Shown here: one piece after another, positions 7,520-14,835 of the stretch
How positions within the stretch are numbered: position 1 is the first letter of the stretch
How the letters are laid out: each line of letters opens with the position of its first letter
NCBI GenBank assembly: GCA_000403315.2
Contig: KE159638.1
Location: 62,001 to 126,000 of the forward strand
DNA from: Lachnospiraceae bacterium A2
GTDB taxonomy: Bacteria > Bacillota > Clostridia > Lachnospirales > Lachnospiraceae
Length of the DNA: 64,000 nt
Direction of reading: 5' to 3'
The notes under the pieces: model-generated
What the model saw: only the letters and a program-made list of their open reading frames with translations
What the model was told of the DNA's origin: nothing
Databases searched by the model: none
Program-made: the position numbers and the translations under genes

Positions 7520-9055
7520 ATGATGCGTGTAACTAACAGCATGATTAGCAGGAACAGCATGAAAAATATGAACAACAACAAGGTAAACGTGGATACCTTG
7601 AATACACAGATGACGACGCAGAAAAAGATTATCCGGCCTTCCGACGACCCAATTATTGCAGTCCGTGCGTTGCGTTTCCGGAGTAACCTAAGCGAGCTGA
7701 ACCAGTATTATGAGCGCAACATCCCGGATGCCCAGTCCTGGCTTGAGGTAACGGAGGGAGCACTCAATAATATGGAAAAGCTTCTGGAGAACATTTACAC
7801 AAAATGTGTGGACGGTTCTACGGATGTCAAGACACAGGAAGACCGTGCGGCGATCCTGAAAGACCTCCAATCCCTGCGGAACCAGATTTATGCAGAGGGA
7901 AATACGGATTATGCGGGAAGGACAGTGTTTACAGGCTTTAAGACTACCAGCCAGCTTACCTTCTTGAAAGAAGACCAGGATATTAAATATGAGATTACCG
8001 AACCTCTCTCTTATGAAAATATAGAAGAAAAGAGGTTTTATAGTAATAATGTTACTGTGCCAAATTCGCCGGCGGACGTGGGAACTGGGGTAGAGGAAGC
8101 AGATATGCCCCAAGAGCATGTTATCCATAGGATTCGGTTATCTTATGAAGGGCTAGAGAATATAGATGCTGATAATCTCACATATACAAATGCAAATGGT
8201 GTGACAAGACCATTGAATGGTGCATCGTATACATTTGAAGGAGAGGAAGACGCAGTAATAGTAACTACAGATATGACATATGATGATTGGGTTGCCAGTG
8301 GTTATGAAATTGGGGCGGGTGAGGTTATAGTTTTTAAAGAAACAGGAGAAGTAGTGCTGGGGGAAGGTGTTGCAAGCCATATTAGTAGCCAAAAGATGCA
8401 ACTTAGCATTACCTACGAAAAAAAAGGCTTTGCCGAAGGCGAAGTCCGCCCCGAACACTATTTCGACTGCAAAAACATTACAGACGAAAACAATGTCATC
8501 GAATACACAAAGGAAAACCAGGAAATCAAATACACCATTGCCTTCAACCAGGACATTACCATAAACACCCAGGCCAGTGAAGTCTTAGATGCAAACATCA
8601 GCCGTGACGTAGATGAACTCACCAACGCAGTCCAAGCGGCAATTGCAGCCCATGACAAGGTGGCTAAAATAGAATCCATGATGAAGGAACAGCAGTATTC
8701 CAGCGAAGAAGCCCAGAAAGCATTAGGCACATGGCTAGAGGCAGCCAAGAAAGAAGCCACCTATGCAGACGACAACATGCAGAAAATTTATGCAAGGGGA
8801 ATTACCAAGTTCCAGAAGCATCAGGACCGCGTAAAGCTTGCCAGGACGGATTTGGGCAGCCGTGAAAACCGCCTGAAGCTTACAGAAAACCGGATGGCGA
8901 ACCAGCAGACTTCCTTTGAGCAGTTAAAATCCAGGAATGAAGATATGGAATTGTCCGACATTATTATTGAATATACAGCAGCTTACAATGCATATCAGGC
9001 GTCCCTGCAGGCTTCTGCTAAGGCAAACGGGCAGACACTGCTGAATTATCTGTAA
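7520..9055 (+). CDS. flgL: Flagellar hook-associated protein 3 (FlgL)
   Basis: 511 residues. FlgL is the second junction protein between hook and filament, with flagellin-like ends: MMRVTNSMISRNSMKNMNNNK at the start, and the C-terminal helix LSDIIIEYTAAYNAYQASLQASAKANGQTLLNYL. The ATG at 7520 is chosen because AAGGAGG ends at 7510, nine bases upstream; the TTG at 7511 directly abuts that site. The central region (about residues 170-360) is variable. Codon choice changes from about 8400 to 8620, where C-ending codons dominate over the style of the surrounding gene, suggesting a recombined segment. FliW follows after 11 bases. Confidence 0.92.
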   Translation: MMRVTNSMISRNSMKNMNNNKVNVDTLNTQMTTQKKIIRPSDDPIIAVRALRFRSNLSELNQYYERNIPDAQSWLEVTEGALNNMEKLLENIYTKCVDGSTDVKTQEDRAAILKDLQSLRNQIYAEGNTDYAGRTVFTGFKTTSQLTFLKEDQDIKYEITEPLSYENIEEKRFYSNNVTVPNSPADVGTGVEEADMPQEHVIHRIRLSYEGLENIDADNLTYTNANGVTRPLNGASYTFEGEEDAVIVTTDMTYDDWVASGYEIGAGEVIVFKETGEVVLGEGVASHISSQKMQLSITYEKKGFAEGEVRPEHYFDCKNITDENNVIEYTKENQEIKYTIAFNQDITINTQASEVLDANISRDVDELTNAVQAAIAAHDKVAKIESMMKEQQYSSEEAQKALGTWLEAAKKEATYADDNMQKIYARGITKFQKHQDRVKLARTDLGSRENRLKLTENRMANQQTSFEQLKSRNEDMELSDIIIEYTAAYNAYQASLQASAKANGQTLLNYL

Positions 9056-9066
9056 GGAGGGCCGTC

Positions 9067-9531
9067 ATGCAGGTAGAAACAAGGTTATTTGGAGAGATTG
9101 AAATAGAGGAAGAAAAAGTAATCTTTTTTGAAAAAGGGATTATCGGGTTTCCCGACTGCCAGAATTTCACATTGGTATTTGAGGAAGGGGAAAACGGCGC
9201 ACGCAAAGGCATATCGTGGCTGCAGTCCTTAGATGAACCTACATTTGCCCTTCCCGTTATGGACCCTTTGCTGGTAAAAGAAGATTACAACCCACAGGTA
9301 GAGGATGAAGTCATCAAGCACCTTGGGAACCTGACAGAAGAAAACACCTATGTACTGGTAACAGTGACAGCGCCGGAAGATATCACAAAGTTAAGTGTGA
9401 ATTTAAAAGCACCCATTGTAATAAATGCAGATGAAAGGAAAGCGCACCAAGTGATAGTGGAAGATGATTTTCCAGTAAAATTTGCAATCTACGACATTTT
9501 ACAGGCAAAAAAAGAAAAGGCGGGTGAATAG
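9067..9531 (+). CDS. fliW: Flagellar assembly factor FliW
   Basis: 154 residues. FliW binds flagellin in the cytoplasm and, when flagellin is exported, is freed to bind CsrA and relieve its block on flagellin translation. The family pattern is clear: T..FGEIE(I)[20 protein letters not shown] (residues 5-35), [16 protein letters not shown] [11 protein letters not shown], and [16 protein letters not shown] [22 protein letters not shown]. One base separates its stop from the csrA start, so the two antagonists are translated together, the arrangement known from Bacillus. Confidence 0.95.
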   Translation: MQVETRLFGEIEIEEEKVIFFEKGIIGFPDCQNFTLVFEEGENGARKGISWLQSLDEPTFALPVMDPLLVKEDYNPQVEDEVIKHLGNLTEENTYVLVTVTAPEDITKLSVNLKAPIVINADERKAHQVIVEDDFPVKFAIYDILQAKKEKAGE

Positions 9532-9532
9532 G

Positions 9533-9748
9533 ATGCTGGCATTAACCAGAAAAAAGGGAGAATCCATCATTTTAAATAATGATATAGAGATCAGTGTTCT
9601 GGAACTGCGGGGGGACCAAGTAAAAATTGGCATTAACGCGCCAAAGGAAGTCCCCGTTTACCGGAAGGAAGTATATCTCCAAATCCAGAAGGAAAATGAA
9701 GCAGCATCTTCCCCAGACAGCTTTGCAGCAATCCGGGGGATACTGTAA
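9533..9748 (+). CDS. csrA: Carbon storage regulator CsrA, translational repressor
   Basis: 71 residues. CsrA is an RNA-binding dimer that recognises GGA in hairpin loops and blocks ribosome access. The start [14 protein letters not shown] and the core [31 protein letters not shown] are the standard five-strand fold. The C-terminus is slightly longer than E. coli CsrA. The ATG at 9533 follows the FliW stop by one base; the ribosome would come from AAAAGGCGGG inside fliW. A likely target, the flagellin leader with two GGA sites, lies at 24602-24635. Just after the gene, an imperfect copy of its last ~45 bases appears (9762-9806). Confidence 0.95.
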   Translation: MLALTRKKGESIILNNDIEISVLELRGDQVKIGINAPKEVPVYRKEVYLQIQKENEAASSPDSFAAIRGIL

Positions 9749-9894
9749 AAGGGCTGGCAAAGCAGCGCTGTCCGCAGGCAGCTTTGCAGCAGCTACGGGG
9801 ATGCCGGAAGAATTGGTTTCTATAACCTTTCAGGCTGCTTTTTGCAATGCGTTAGGCAACTTGGAAGGAAAGTGAGTTATTTCAGGGAGGGTTC

Positions 9895-9922
9895 TAAATT
9901 TTTTCCGCCAGTTGGCCGATAT
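9895..9922 (+). promoter_or_regulatory. SigD-type promoter upstream of flaG
   Basis: TAAA (9895-9898), a 16-base spacer, then GCCGATAT (9915-9922), matching the Bacillus SigD -10 element exactly. It lies in the 219-base gap between csrA and flaG, so flaG-fliD-fliS-fliT can be transcribed separately from the flgM operon. Confidence 0.75.
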
Positions 9923-9967
9923 AAATTAGAGAAAAATAGCGGTCAGATTTCACATGGAGGTGATTGT

Positions 9968-10552
9968 ATGGAGGTTCGTAAGGTAAATACACCATCCGGG
10001 GCTTATCAGGGAAGTGGGCCGGAGGTGGCTGTAAAGCCGGAAACAGCGGTCAGGCAGGAGACTGTACAGAGTTCTGTGCCGAAAACAGAAAAGAAAGAAG
10101 CAAAGCCCAAGAAGCCAGTATTTGCGCCGAAGGCAGACATGAAGCAAAGTAGCCAAGGCTCTGTGATAAAGACAGATGCGAAGGGAAACAGTCAGGGTTC
10201 CGTGATAAAGACAGATCTGAAACCAGGCAGCCAGGGATCTGTGGCAAGGGCAGAAGCAAAGGCAAACCAGGCAGAAAGCACACTGGTTTCGGAAGAAGAA
10301 AAGCAGGCTCCCATAGATTCCGGCGAAGCAATGAAGAAAAACAGCATGAAACGGGCAGTGGAAGAAATAAACCGGAAGTCAAAGAGTTCCGAAGTTATTT
10401 TTGGGATTCACGATGGCACCAACCGGGTAACCATTAAAGTAGTAGATAAAGGAACGAAGGAAGTTATCCGTGAGTTCCCTCCAGAGGAAACATTGGATAT
10501 GATAGCAAAAGTATGGGAATTAGCCGGAATCATGATAGATGAACGGGGATAG
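9968..10552 (+). CDS. flaG: FlaG family flagellar protein with an N-terminal repeat extension
   Basis: 194 residues; the typical FlaG core is ~100-120. The C-terminal ~75 residues (MKRAVEEINRKSKSSEVIFGIHDGTNRVTIKVVDKGTKEVIREFPPEETLDMIAKVWELAGIMIDERG) are the FlaG domain, with the conserved REFPPEE. FlaG influences filament length in other bacteria. The N-terminal ~115 residues are low complexity and include three 13-residue repeats starting SQGSV. The start at 9968 is set by GGAGGTGAT at 9956-9964; an upstream extension would lack an RBS. It is followed by fliD after 11 bases, the usual flaG-fliD-fliS order. Confidence 0.88.
   Translation: MEVRKVNTPSGAYQGSGPEVAVKPETAVRQETVQSSVPKTEKKEAKPKKPVFAPKADMKQSSQGSVIKTDAKGNSQGSVIKTDLKPGSQGSVARAEAKANQAESTLVSEEEKQAPIDSGEAMKKNSMKRAVEEINRKSKSSEVIFGIHDGTNRVTIKVVDKGTKEVIREFPPEETLDMIAKVWELAGIMIDERG
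10151..10267 (+). repeat. Three 39-bp tandem repeats within flaG
   Basis: Units start at 10151, 10190 and 10229 and each encodes 13 residues beginning SQGSV. The first two are nearly identical (SQGSVIKTD) and the third has drifted. The unit keeps frame, so copy number can vary without loss of the FlaG domain. Confidence 0.75.
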
Positions 10553-10563
10553 GAGGAAGAAAA

Positions 10564-12108
10564 ATGGCAATCAGGATATCAGGGTTGAACTCAGGGCTTG
10601 ATACAGATTCTATCGTACAGGAACTGGTATCAGCATACCGCACCAAACAGGATAAATATAAAAAAGCACAGACCAAGCTTTCCTGGAAACAGGATGCCTG
10701 GAAAGAAATGAATACAAAGATTTACAGCTTTTACAGCAAAACGCTGTCAAATATGCGCCGGGTAGGTAATTTTACCAGCAAGAAGAAAACAACGGTTTCT
10801 GATACTACCAAAGCAACGGTTTCAGCGTCATCCAGCGTTATCAACGGCACCCAGACATTAAAAGTGGAGCAGCTTGCAAAGGCAGGCTACTTAACCGGTA
10901 AGAAATTATCCCAGTCAAGCGGGGAAAAGATTACGGGCGATACCGCTTTATCTGACTTAGGGGTAAAGAGCGGGACCCTGACCTTTGATGTAGGTGGGGA
11001 ACAGAAGACCATTGAAGTCAAGGCTGACATGAAAGTCAAAGATTTGAATGCAGCCCTGAAGGAACAGGGGATAGGCGCTACCTTTGATACAACCCAGCAG
11101 AGGTTTTTCCTGAATTCTGGCAAGAGCGGCGAGAAGAATGATTTTAAACTTGTAATTGGCAAGGATGATAAGGCGTCCCTTGACTTAGCCAACAGCCTTG
11201 GGTTAGCGACAAAAGAGAATTATGCAGCCGTTTATGGCGATGATGCTGCAAATGCAGATGGCATGAAATTTGCGGATAAATCCAACGCACAAAACGCAAG
11301 GATTATCCTGAATGGCGCAGAATTTGAAGGGGAAGACAATAACTTCTCTATTAATGGGCTGAACATTACTGCCCTGAGCGAAAGCGATGAAATGACCATT
11401 ACCACAGCAACCGATGTGGATGGTATTTATGATATGGTAAAAGGGTTCCTGAAAGAATATAATGAGCTGATGAATGCCATGGAGGGAGCCTACAACGCGC
11501 CTACCGCCAAGGGATATGAGCCTTTGACGGATGACGAAAAGGACGCCATGTCCGACAAGGAAGTAGAAAAATGGGAAACTAAGATTAAGGATTCCATCCT
11601 GCGGAGGGATGATACCCTGCGTTCCGTTATGAGCGGCATGTCTTCCCATATGTCCAAGGTATTTGAAGTAAACGGCCAGAAATACAGCCTTGCTTCGTTC
11701 GGGATTAAGACGGCAGGCTACTTCAATTCTGCGGAAAATGAATCTTATGCATACCATATCGATGGGGATGGGGACGATTCCGTTTCCTCTGCCAACGAAG
11801 ATAAGCTCCGCAAGATGATTGAAGAAGACCCGGATGCGGTAGCAGGATTTTTTACCCAGCTTGCCACCAGCGTATACGACAACCTGCATGAGAAGATGGG
11901 AACTACCTCTTTAAGCAGTTCTTATAAAGTATACAATGACAAGCAGATGAAGACAGAATATGATGAATACACCAAGACCATCAAAAAGTGGGAAGACAAA
12001 CTGAAGGATATGGAAGACTACTATTATAAGAAATTCTCAGCAATGGAAACTGCGCTTGCGAAGCTGCAGTCCCAGACAAATTCACTTTCTTCACTGTTAG
12101 GTGGCTGA
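10564..12108 (+). CDS. fliD: Flagellar filament capping protein FliD (HAP2)
   Basis: 514 residues. FliD forms the cap under which flagellin subunits fold at the filament tip. The N-terminus IRISGLNSGLDTDSIVQELVSAYRTKQDKYKKAQTKLSWKQDAWKEMNTKI is diagnostic (SGLxSGLDTDSIV and the WkqdAw..mN motif). The centre contains the adhesion-like domain, and the C-terminal coiled coil (YTKTIKKWEDKLKDMEDYYYKKFSAMETALAKLQSQTNSLSSLLG) is typical of FliD_C. The ATG follows AGGAGGAAG. fliS starts 16 bases after. A second, divergent FliD-like gene lies at 42991-44289 beside the second flagellin. Confidence 0.94.
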   Translation: MAIRISGLNSGLDTDSIVQELVSAYRTKQDKYKKAQTKLSWKQDAWKEMNTKIYSFYSKTLSNMRRVGNFTSKKKTTVSDTTKATVSASSSVINGTQTLKVEQLAKAGYLTGKKLSQSSGEKITGDTALSDLGVKSGTLTFDVGGEQKTIEVKADMKVKDLNAALKEQGIGATFDTTQQRFFLNSGKSGEKNDFKLVIGKDDKASLDLANSLGLATKENYAAVYGDDAANADGMKFADKSNAQNARIILNGAEFEGEDNNFSINGLNITALSESDEMTITTATDVDGIYDMVKGFLKEYNELMNAMEGAYNAPTAKGYEPLTDDEKDAMSDKEVEKWETKIKDSILRRDDTLRSVMSGMSSHMSKVFEVNGQKYSLASFGIKTAGYFNSAENESYAYHIDGDGDDSVSSANEDKLRKMIEEDPDAVAGFFTQLATSVYDNLHEKMGTTSLSSSYKVYNDKQMKTEYDEYTKTIKKWEDKLKDMEDYYYKKFSAMETALAKLQSQTNSLSSLLGG

Positions 12109-12124
12109 TTAAGGAGGACACGAG

Positions 12125-12511
12125 GTGATAGCAAACAGAGGATATGATGCCTATGCTAAGAACAAAATTTTAACAGCTTCTCCAGCGGAGCTGACATTGA
12201 TGCTTTATGAAGGAGCGATTAAGTTCTGCAACATTGCAATTGCCGCAATTGAAGAAAAAAATGTAGAAAAAGCACATAATAACATAACCAAAGTAGAAAA
12301 TATTATTGCTGAGTTTCTGTCAACGCTTGACCATAAATACCCAGTGGCCAAGGATTTTGAAAATGTTTACAATTACCTGATGGAACGCCTGTTGGAAGCG
12401 AATTTGAAGAAGGACAAAGAAATCTTAGAAGAAGTCCTGACCCATCTGCGCACCATGCGCGATACTTGGAAGGAAGTAATGGAACAGAATAAGGCTGCAA
12501 GGGCGAATTAG
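12125..12511 (+). CDS. fliS: Flagellin export chaperone FliS
   Basis: 128 residues starting at GTG 12125, after AAGGAGG at 12112-12117. FliS binds the C-terminal D0 helix of flagellin in the cytoplasm and prevents early polymerisation. The pattern ANRGYDAYAKNKILTASPAELTLMLYEGAIKFCNIAI, followed by AHNNITKVENIIAEFLSTLD and LREANxxK-like LLEANLKKDKEILEEVLTHLRTMRDTWKEV, is the classic FliS four-helix bundle. It overlaps closely with the following FliT-like gene (stop 12511, next start 12513), so the two chaperones are co-translated. Confidence 0.95.
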   Translation: MIANRGYDAYAKNKILTASPAELTLMLYEGAIKFCNIAIAAIEEKNVEKAHNNITKVENIIAEFLSTLDHKYPVAKDFENVYNYLMERLLEANLKKDKEILEEVLTHLRTMRDTWKEVMEQNKAARAN

Positions 12512-12512
12512 T

Positions 12513-12989
12513 ATGGGAAATGATTATATAAGTATTATGGTTCAGAGCCTCCAGAAAAAACTGGAGGTTCTGAATGGGATTATTGAGAAAAATGTAGAGC
12601 AGCGCCAGATTCTGGAGCAGGAAGAACTGGACACGGATGCTTTTGAGCAAAACATCAAGCTGAAAAGCGATCTGGTAGACCAGATTGAGTTTTTGGATGA
12701 TGGCTTTGAGGAACTGTATGGCAGGGTGAAATCCTTGATTGAAACAGAAAAGCAGGAGCATAAAGAAGAAATCCAGCTTATGAAACAGCTTATTACAGGG
12801 ATTACCGAGAAATCCGTAACAATCCAAAGCCAGGAAGCCCGCAACCGCAAGCTGGTGGAGCAGCGTTTTTCTCAGGAACGGAAGAAAGTAAGAAGTATGA
12901 GGAATACCTCAACCGTAGCGAACCAATATTATAAGAATATGTCAAGGCTGAATGTCGTAGACGCCCAGTTCATGGATAAAAAGAAATAA
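12513..12989 (+). CDS. Coiled-coil protein in the fliT position, probable flagellar chaperone
   Basis: 158 residues, nearly all helical coiled coil (LQKKLEVLNGIIEKNVEQRQILEQEELDTDAFEQNIKLKSDLVDQIEFLDDGFEELYGRVKSLIE). The LQKKLE..L..I.e.n..Q..iL pattern resembles FlgN/FliT-type export chaperones. The C-terminal end (NQYYKNMSRLNVVDAQFMDKKK) ends in a basic tail. It starts one base after the FliS stop without its own Shine-Dalgarno, so translation is coupled to FliS. Genome position next to fliD-fliS argues for a FliT-like FliD chaperone. Sequence alone does not prove the orthology, so no symbol is given. Confidence 0.7.
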   Translation: MGNDYISIMVQSLQKKLEVLNGIIEKNVEQRQILEQEELDTDAFEQNIKLKSDLVDQIEFLDDGFEELYGRVKSLIETEKQEHKEEIQLMKQLITGITEKSVTIQSQEARNRKLVEQRFSQERKKVRSMRNTSTVANQYYKNMSRLNVVDAQFMDKKK

Positions 12990-12992
12990 GAA

Positions 12993-13093
12993 AGGGGCTG
13001 TTGCAAAATTCGGGAATTCTACAACATATTGTAGTTATACAACCATTTTATTTGCCAGATGTTGTAGGAACTTCTCATTTTGTAACAGCCCCT
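12993..13093. repeat. 101-bp palindromic element with 17-bp inverted ends (GGGGCTGTTGCAAAA type), copy 1
   Basis: The ends are inverted repeats: 12993-13009 against 13077-13093, 16 of 17 matching, starting AGGGGCTGTTGCAAAA. A second nested pair, CTACAACAT (13019-13027) and ATGTTGTAG (13059-13067), is perfect. It begins three bases after the stop of the FliT-like gene. A related element is at 42807-42902, behind the second flagellin. The termini resemble inverted repeats of some insertion sequences, so a MITE origin is possible. As RNA it would form a long hairpin and might terminate or stabilise the flagellar transcript. Confidence 0.65.
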
Positions 13094-13097
13094 CCGT

Positions 13098-13139
13098 CTG
13101 CGGTGGGTCGCTTTGCGACAAATTTCACATCCGCCGCAG
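13098..13139. other. Nested hairpin after the palindromic element
   Basis: CTGCGGTGG (13098-13106) pairs with CCGCCGCAG (13131-13139) with one G-T pair. A smaller GTCGC/GCGAC hairpin sits inside. It stands between two repeat elements and may be part of a multi-hairpin terminator block. Confidence 0.5.
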
Positions 13140-13151
13140 TGCGATAATAGC

Positions 13152-13208
13152 TTTTTTATTCTATAGGAAAGATACTTTCACGCATTAGCGTGACACGGTC
13201 TTTCCTAT
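13152..13208. repeat. Palindromic intergenic repeat (ATTCTATAGGAAAG family), copy 1
   Basis: It starts with six T then ATTCTATAGGAAAGA (13158-13172), contains the TCACGC-ATTA-GCGTGA stem (13178-13193), and closes with TCTTTCCTAT (13199-13208), the complement of the start. The copy at 48193-48260 is nearly the same in reverse orientation, differing at only a few central bases. Partial copies occur at 48380, 52751 and 60611. Confidence 0.75.
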
Positions 13209-13221
13209 TAAAATTAAGAAG

Positions 13222-13257
13222 AAAGGCCGGCGCAGGGGGATACTGCACCGGCCTTTT
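13222..13257 (+). terminator. Strong intrinsic terminator-like hairpin
   Basis: AAAGGCCGGCGCAG (13222-13235) pairs with CTGCACCGGCCTTTT (13243-13257) over ~13 positions with one mismatch, followed by T's. It is the last terminator-like structure of the 2.9-13 kb flagellar operon. Confidence 0.75.
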
Positions 13258-13324
13258 GGAATTCCCAGAATTAACATCTTGCTCCAGACACCTGCCAGAT
13301 GGTAAACCGCAAAGAGTGTAATTT

Positions 13325-13500
13325 GGAATGAAAGGCTGTTACGGCATTTATTTACCATTTATACTGGTTAGCAAGCTGCAGGACAACGATTCGGAATGGA
13401 AGCTGCTATGGTACACATTTACCATATGTGGTTTACTGATTAGCAAACCACAGAACCTTCAGCCATTCAGAATGGAAGCTGCTATGGTAAGTATCTGCCA
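13325..13500. repeat. Degenerate ~70-76-bp tandem repeat, three units, between operons
   Basis: Units start near 13325, 13393 and 13469. The 19-base core AATGGAAGCTGCTATGGTA is identical at 13395-13413 and 13471-13489; the first unit is a decayed copy (GGAATGAAAGGCTGTTACGG). The units also share ATTTACCAT and a GGTTAGCAA-like segment. No gene is visible in 13258-13796; the rest of that gap holds only this array and the promoter at 13709. Confidence 0.6.
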
Positions 13501-13708
13501 TGTTTTATCTGTCAGGCAATAGGAGGAGATGCCCTTGCCATGGCTATGGAATATCTCCCTCCATAGTAATCTGGGAATTCCGTTTATTACTAATACTCCT
13601 CTACATTATTAATAACAATTCTGGATGTGAAAATATGACATTTTTTCCTCAAGATCACATAATTCTCGGAATCCAAGAATTGAATTCTTAAAATTGCCAC
13701 TGTTGGGA

Positions 13709-13737
13709 TTGAAATAAAAGGAAACAATGTGTAAAAT
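13709..13737 (+). promoter_or_regulatory. SigA-type promoter for the sigma factor gene
   Basis: TTGAAA (13709-13714), 17-base spacer, TAAAAT (13732-13737), 60 bases before the ATG at 13797. An ECF-type autoregulated promoter cannot be excluded, as GGAAAC lies in the spacer. Confidence 0.5.
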
Positions 13738-13796
13738 TTAAAGGAAGGTATCAAATGTAGATTCACGAAAGAGGAAAGGGATAATGGAGGGGTAAT

Positions 13797-14447
13797 ATGT
13801 TTCAATATTTACTGCTGCTGGAGTCAGACGAAGATAAGGAGTTTTTTACAGAAATTTATCTGAAATACCGGAAGGAAATGTTCTACACTGCATACAATAT
13901 CCTGCATAACCCGTCAGATGCGGAGGATATTGTGCATGAAACATTCCTGTCACTGATAGACCATGTGGATAAGATAAAAAACAGCGAACCACATAAGGCA
14001 TGGTATTACATCAATACTGCGGTGAAGCGCAAGTGCTATACGTTCTACCGCCGCCAGCATCTCAGGGAAGAAGTGGAGCTGGACGAAACATGGATGCGGG
14101 AGGAGGAAATTATAGAAAAAGGGCCGGATTCCTTAATGGAGGAATTTGAACTGCAGGAAGCCATGACAGGCGTCCTTAAAAAATTAAAATCCCCATATAA
14201 AGAAGTTCTGGCCATGCAGTATTATTACCAGCTAACTACACAGGAAATAGCAGATGAACTCGGCACAACGCCTGATAACGTTAGGCACATTTCCATGCGG
14301 GCTAAGCGTAAGCTGCAGACCATATTGGAAGAACGCGGCCTTTGGAATGAAAAAGGGGGCGGTAAAAGTAAGGCCGCCAAAAAGAAACCCGCCAGGAAGA
14401 AATCTGCCTGGAAAGGCAGGAAGGAAGAAAAGGGAGAGGAGGAATAA
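13797..14447 (+). CDS. RNA polymerase sigma-70 family (ECF-like) factor with a basic tail
   Basis: 216 residues. Region 2 is visible as FFTEIYLKYRKEMFYTAYNILHNPSDAEDIVHETFLSLIDHVDKI (sigma 2.1-2.2), then AWYYINTAVKRKCYTFYRRQ (2.3-2.4). Region 4 is LKSPYKEVLAMQYYYQLTTQEIADELGTTPDNVRHISMRAKRKLQTIL, a helix-turn-helix that reads the -35 element. The last ~30 residues are Lys/Arg-rich (SKAAKKKPARKKSAWKGRKEEKGEEE), unusual for ECF factors. The ATG follows TGGAGGGG. No anti-sigma gene follows; instead a broken paralog lies 82 bases downstream. Target genes are unknown. Confidence 0.88.
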   Translation: MFQYLLLLESDEDKEFFTEIYLKYRKEMFYTAYNILHNPSDAEDIVHETFLSLIDHVDKIKNSEPHKAWYYINTAVKRKCYTFYRRQHLREEVELDETWMREEEIIEKGPDSLMEEFELQEAMTGVLKKLKSPYKEVLAMQYYYQLTTQEIADELGTTPDNVRHISMRAKRKLQTILEERGLWNEKGGGKSKAAKKKPARKKSAWKGRKEEKGEEE

Positions 14448-14529
14448 GAAACAGTAACCAGTTGGGATGGAACAGCCAGATCAGAAAGAAACAGTAGTGA
14501 AAAAATTACAAAAGAAAGGGAAGGTTAAA

Positions 14530-14835
14530 ATGTCACAAAATTTGAACCCCATAGAAACAGAGGAACAAAAGTAATTCTTTACGTCCATCTACAAAGAGTA
14601 CAATAATGATATGATGTACCTTGCAAATAGTATTCTTGGCAATCCATCAGACGCAAAAGAAGTTGTACATGATTCATTTTTAACAATAGCAGACCATTTG
14701 GACAAGCTCATGTGCCGTGAATTTTCTGAACTTTGGCATTATGCCAAGTTGTTGGTGGAGAGCAAGGCTAATAACCTGAATTGCCGGAAGAATGGGGCAA
14801 AATCTGCAGATATGGTGCTGCTAGAAGAATCTTGA
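14530..14835 (+). pseudogene. Truncated sigma-70 paralog with an early in-frame stop
   Basis: A good RBS (AAGGGAAGG) and ATG at 14530 open a frame that stops at TAA 14572-14574 after 14 codons (MSQNLNPIETEEQK). The frame then continues with FFTSIYKEYNNDMMYLANSILGNPSDAKEVVHDSFLTIADHLDKL, a clear copy of sigma region 2.1-2.2 of the gene just upstream. It ends at 14835 with region 4 missing. The product would be a nonfunctional fragment. It is a decayed tandem duplicate. Confidence 0.8.

Noticed and set aside
13325..13500. Spaced repeats considered as a CRISPR array
   Set aside because: Units are degenerate and nearly contiguous; the spacers are not unique and no cas genes are present.
13528..13614. 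27-codon frame behind AGGAGG in the tandem-repeat gap
   Set aside because: The RBS is too close to the ATG (about two bases), and the peptide overlaps degenerate repeats; not enough support for a gene.
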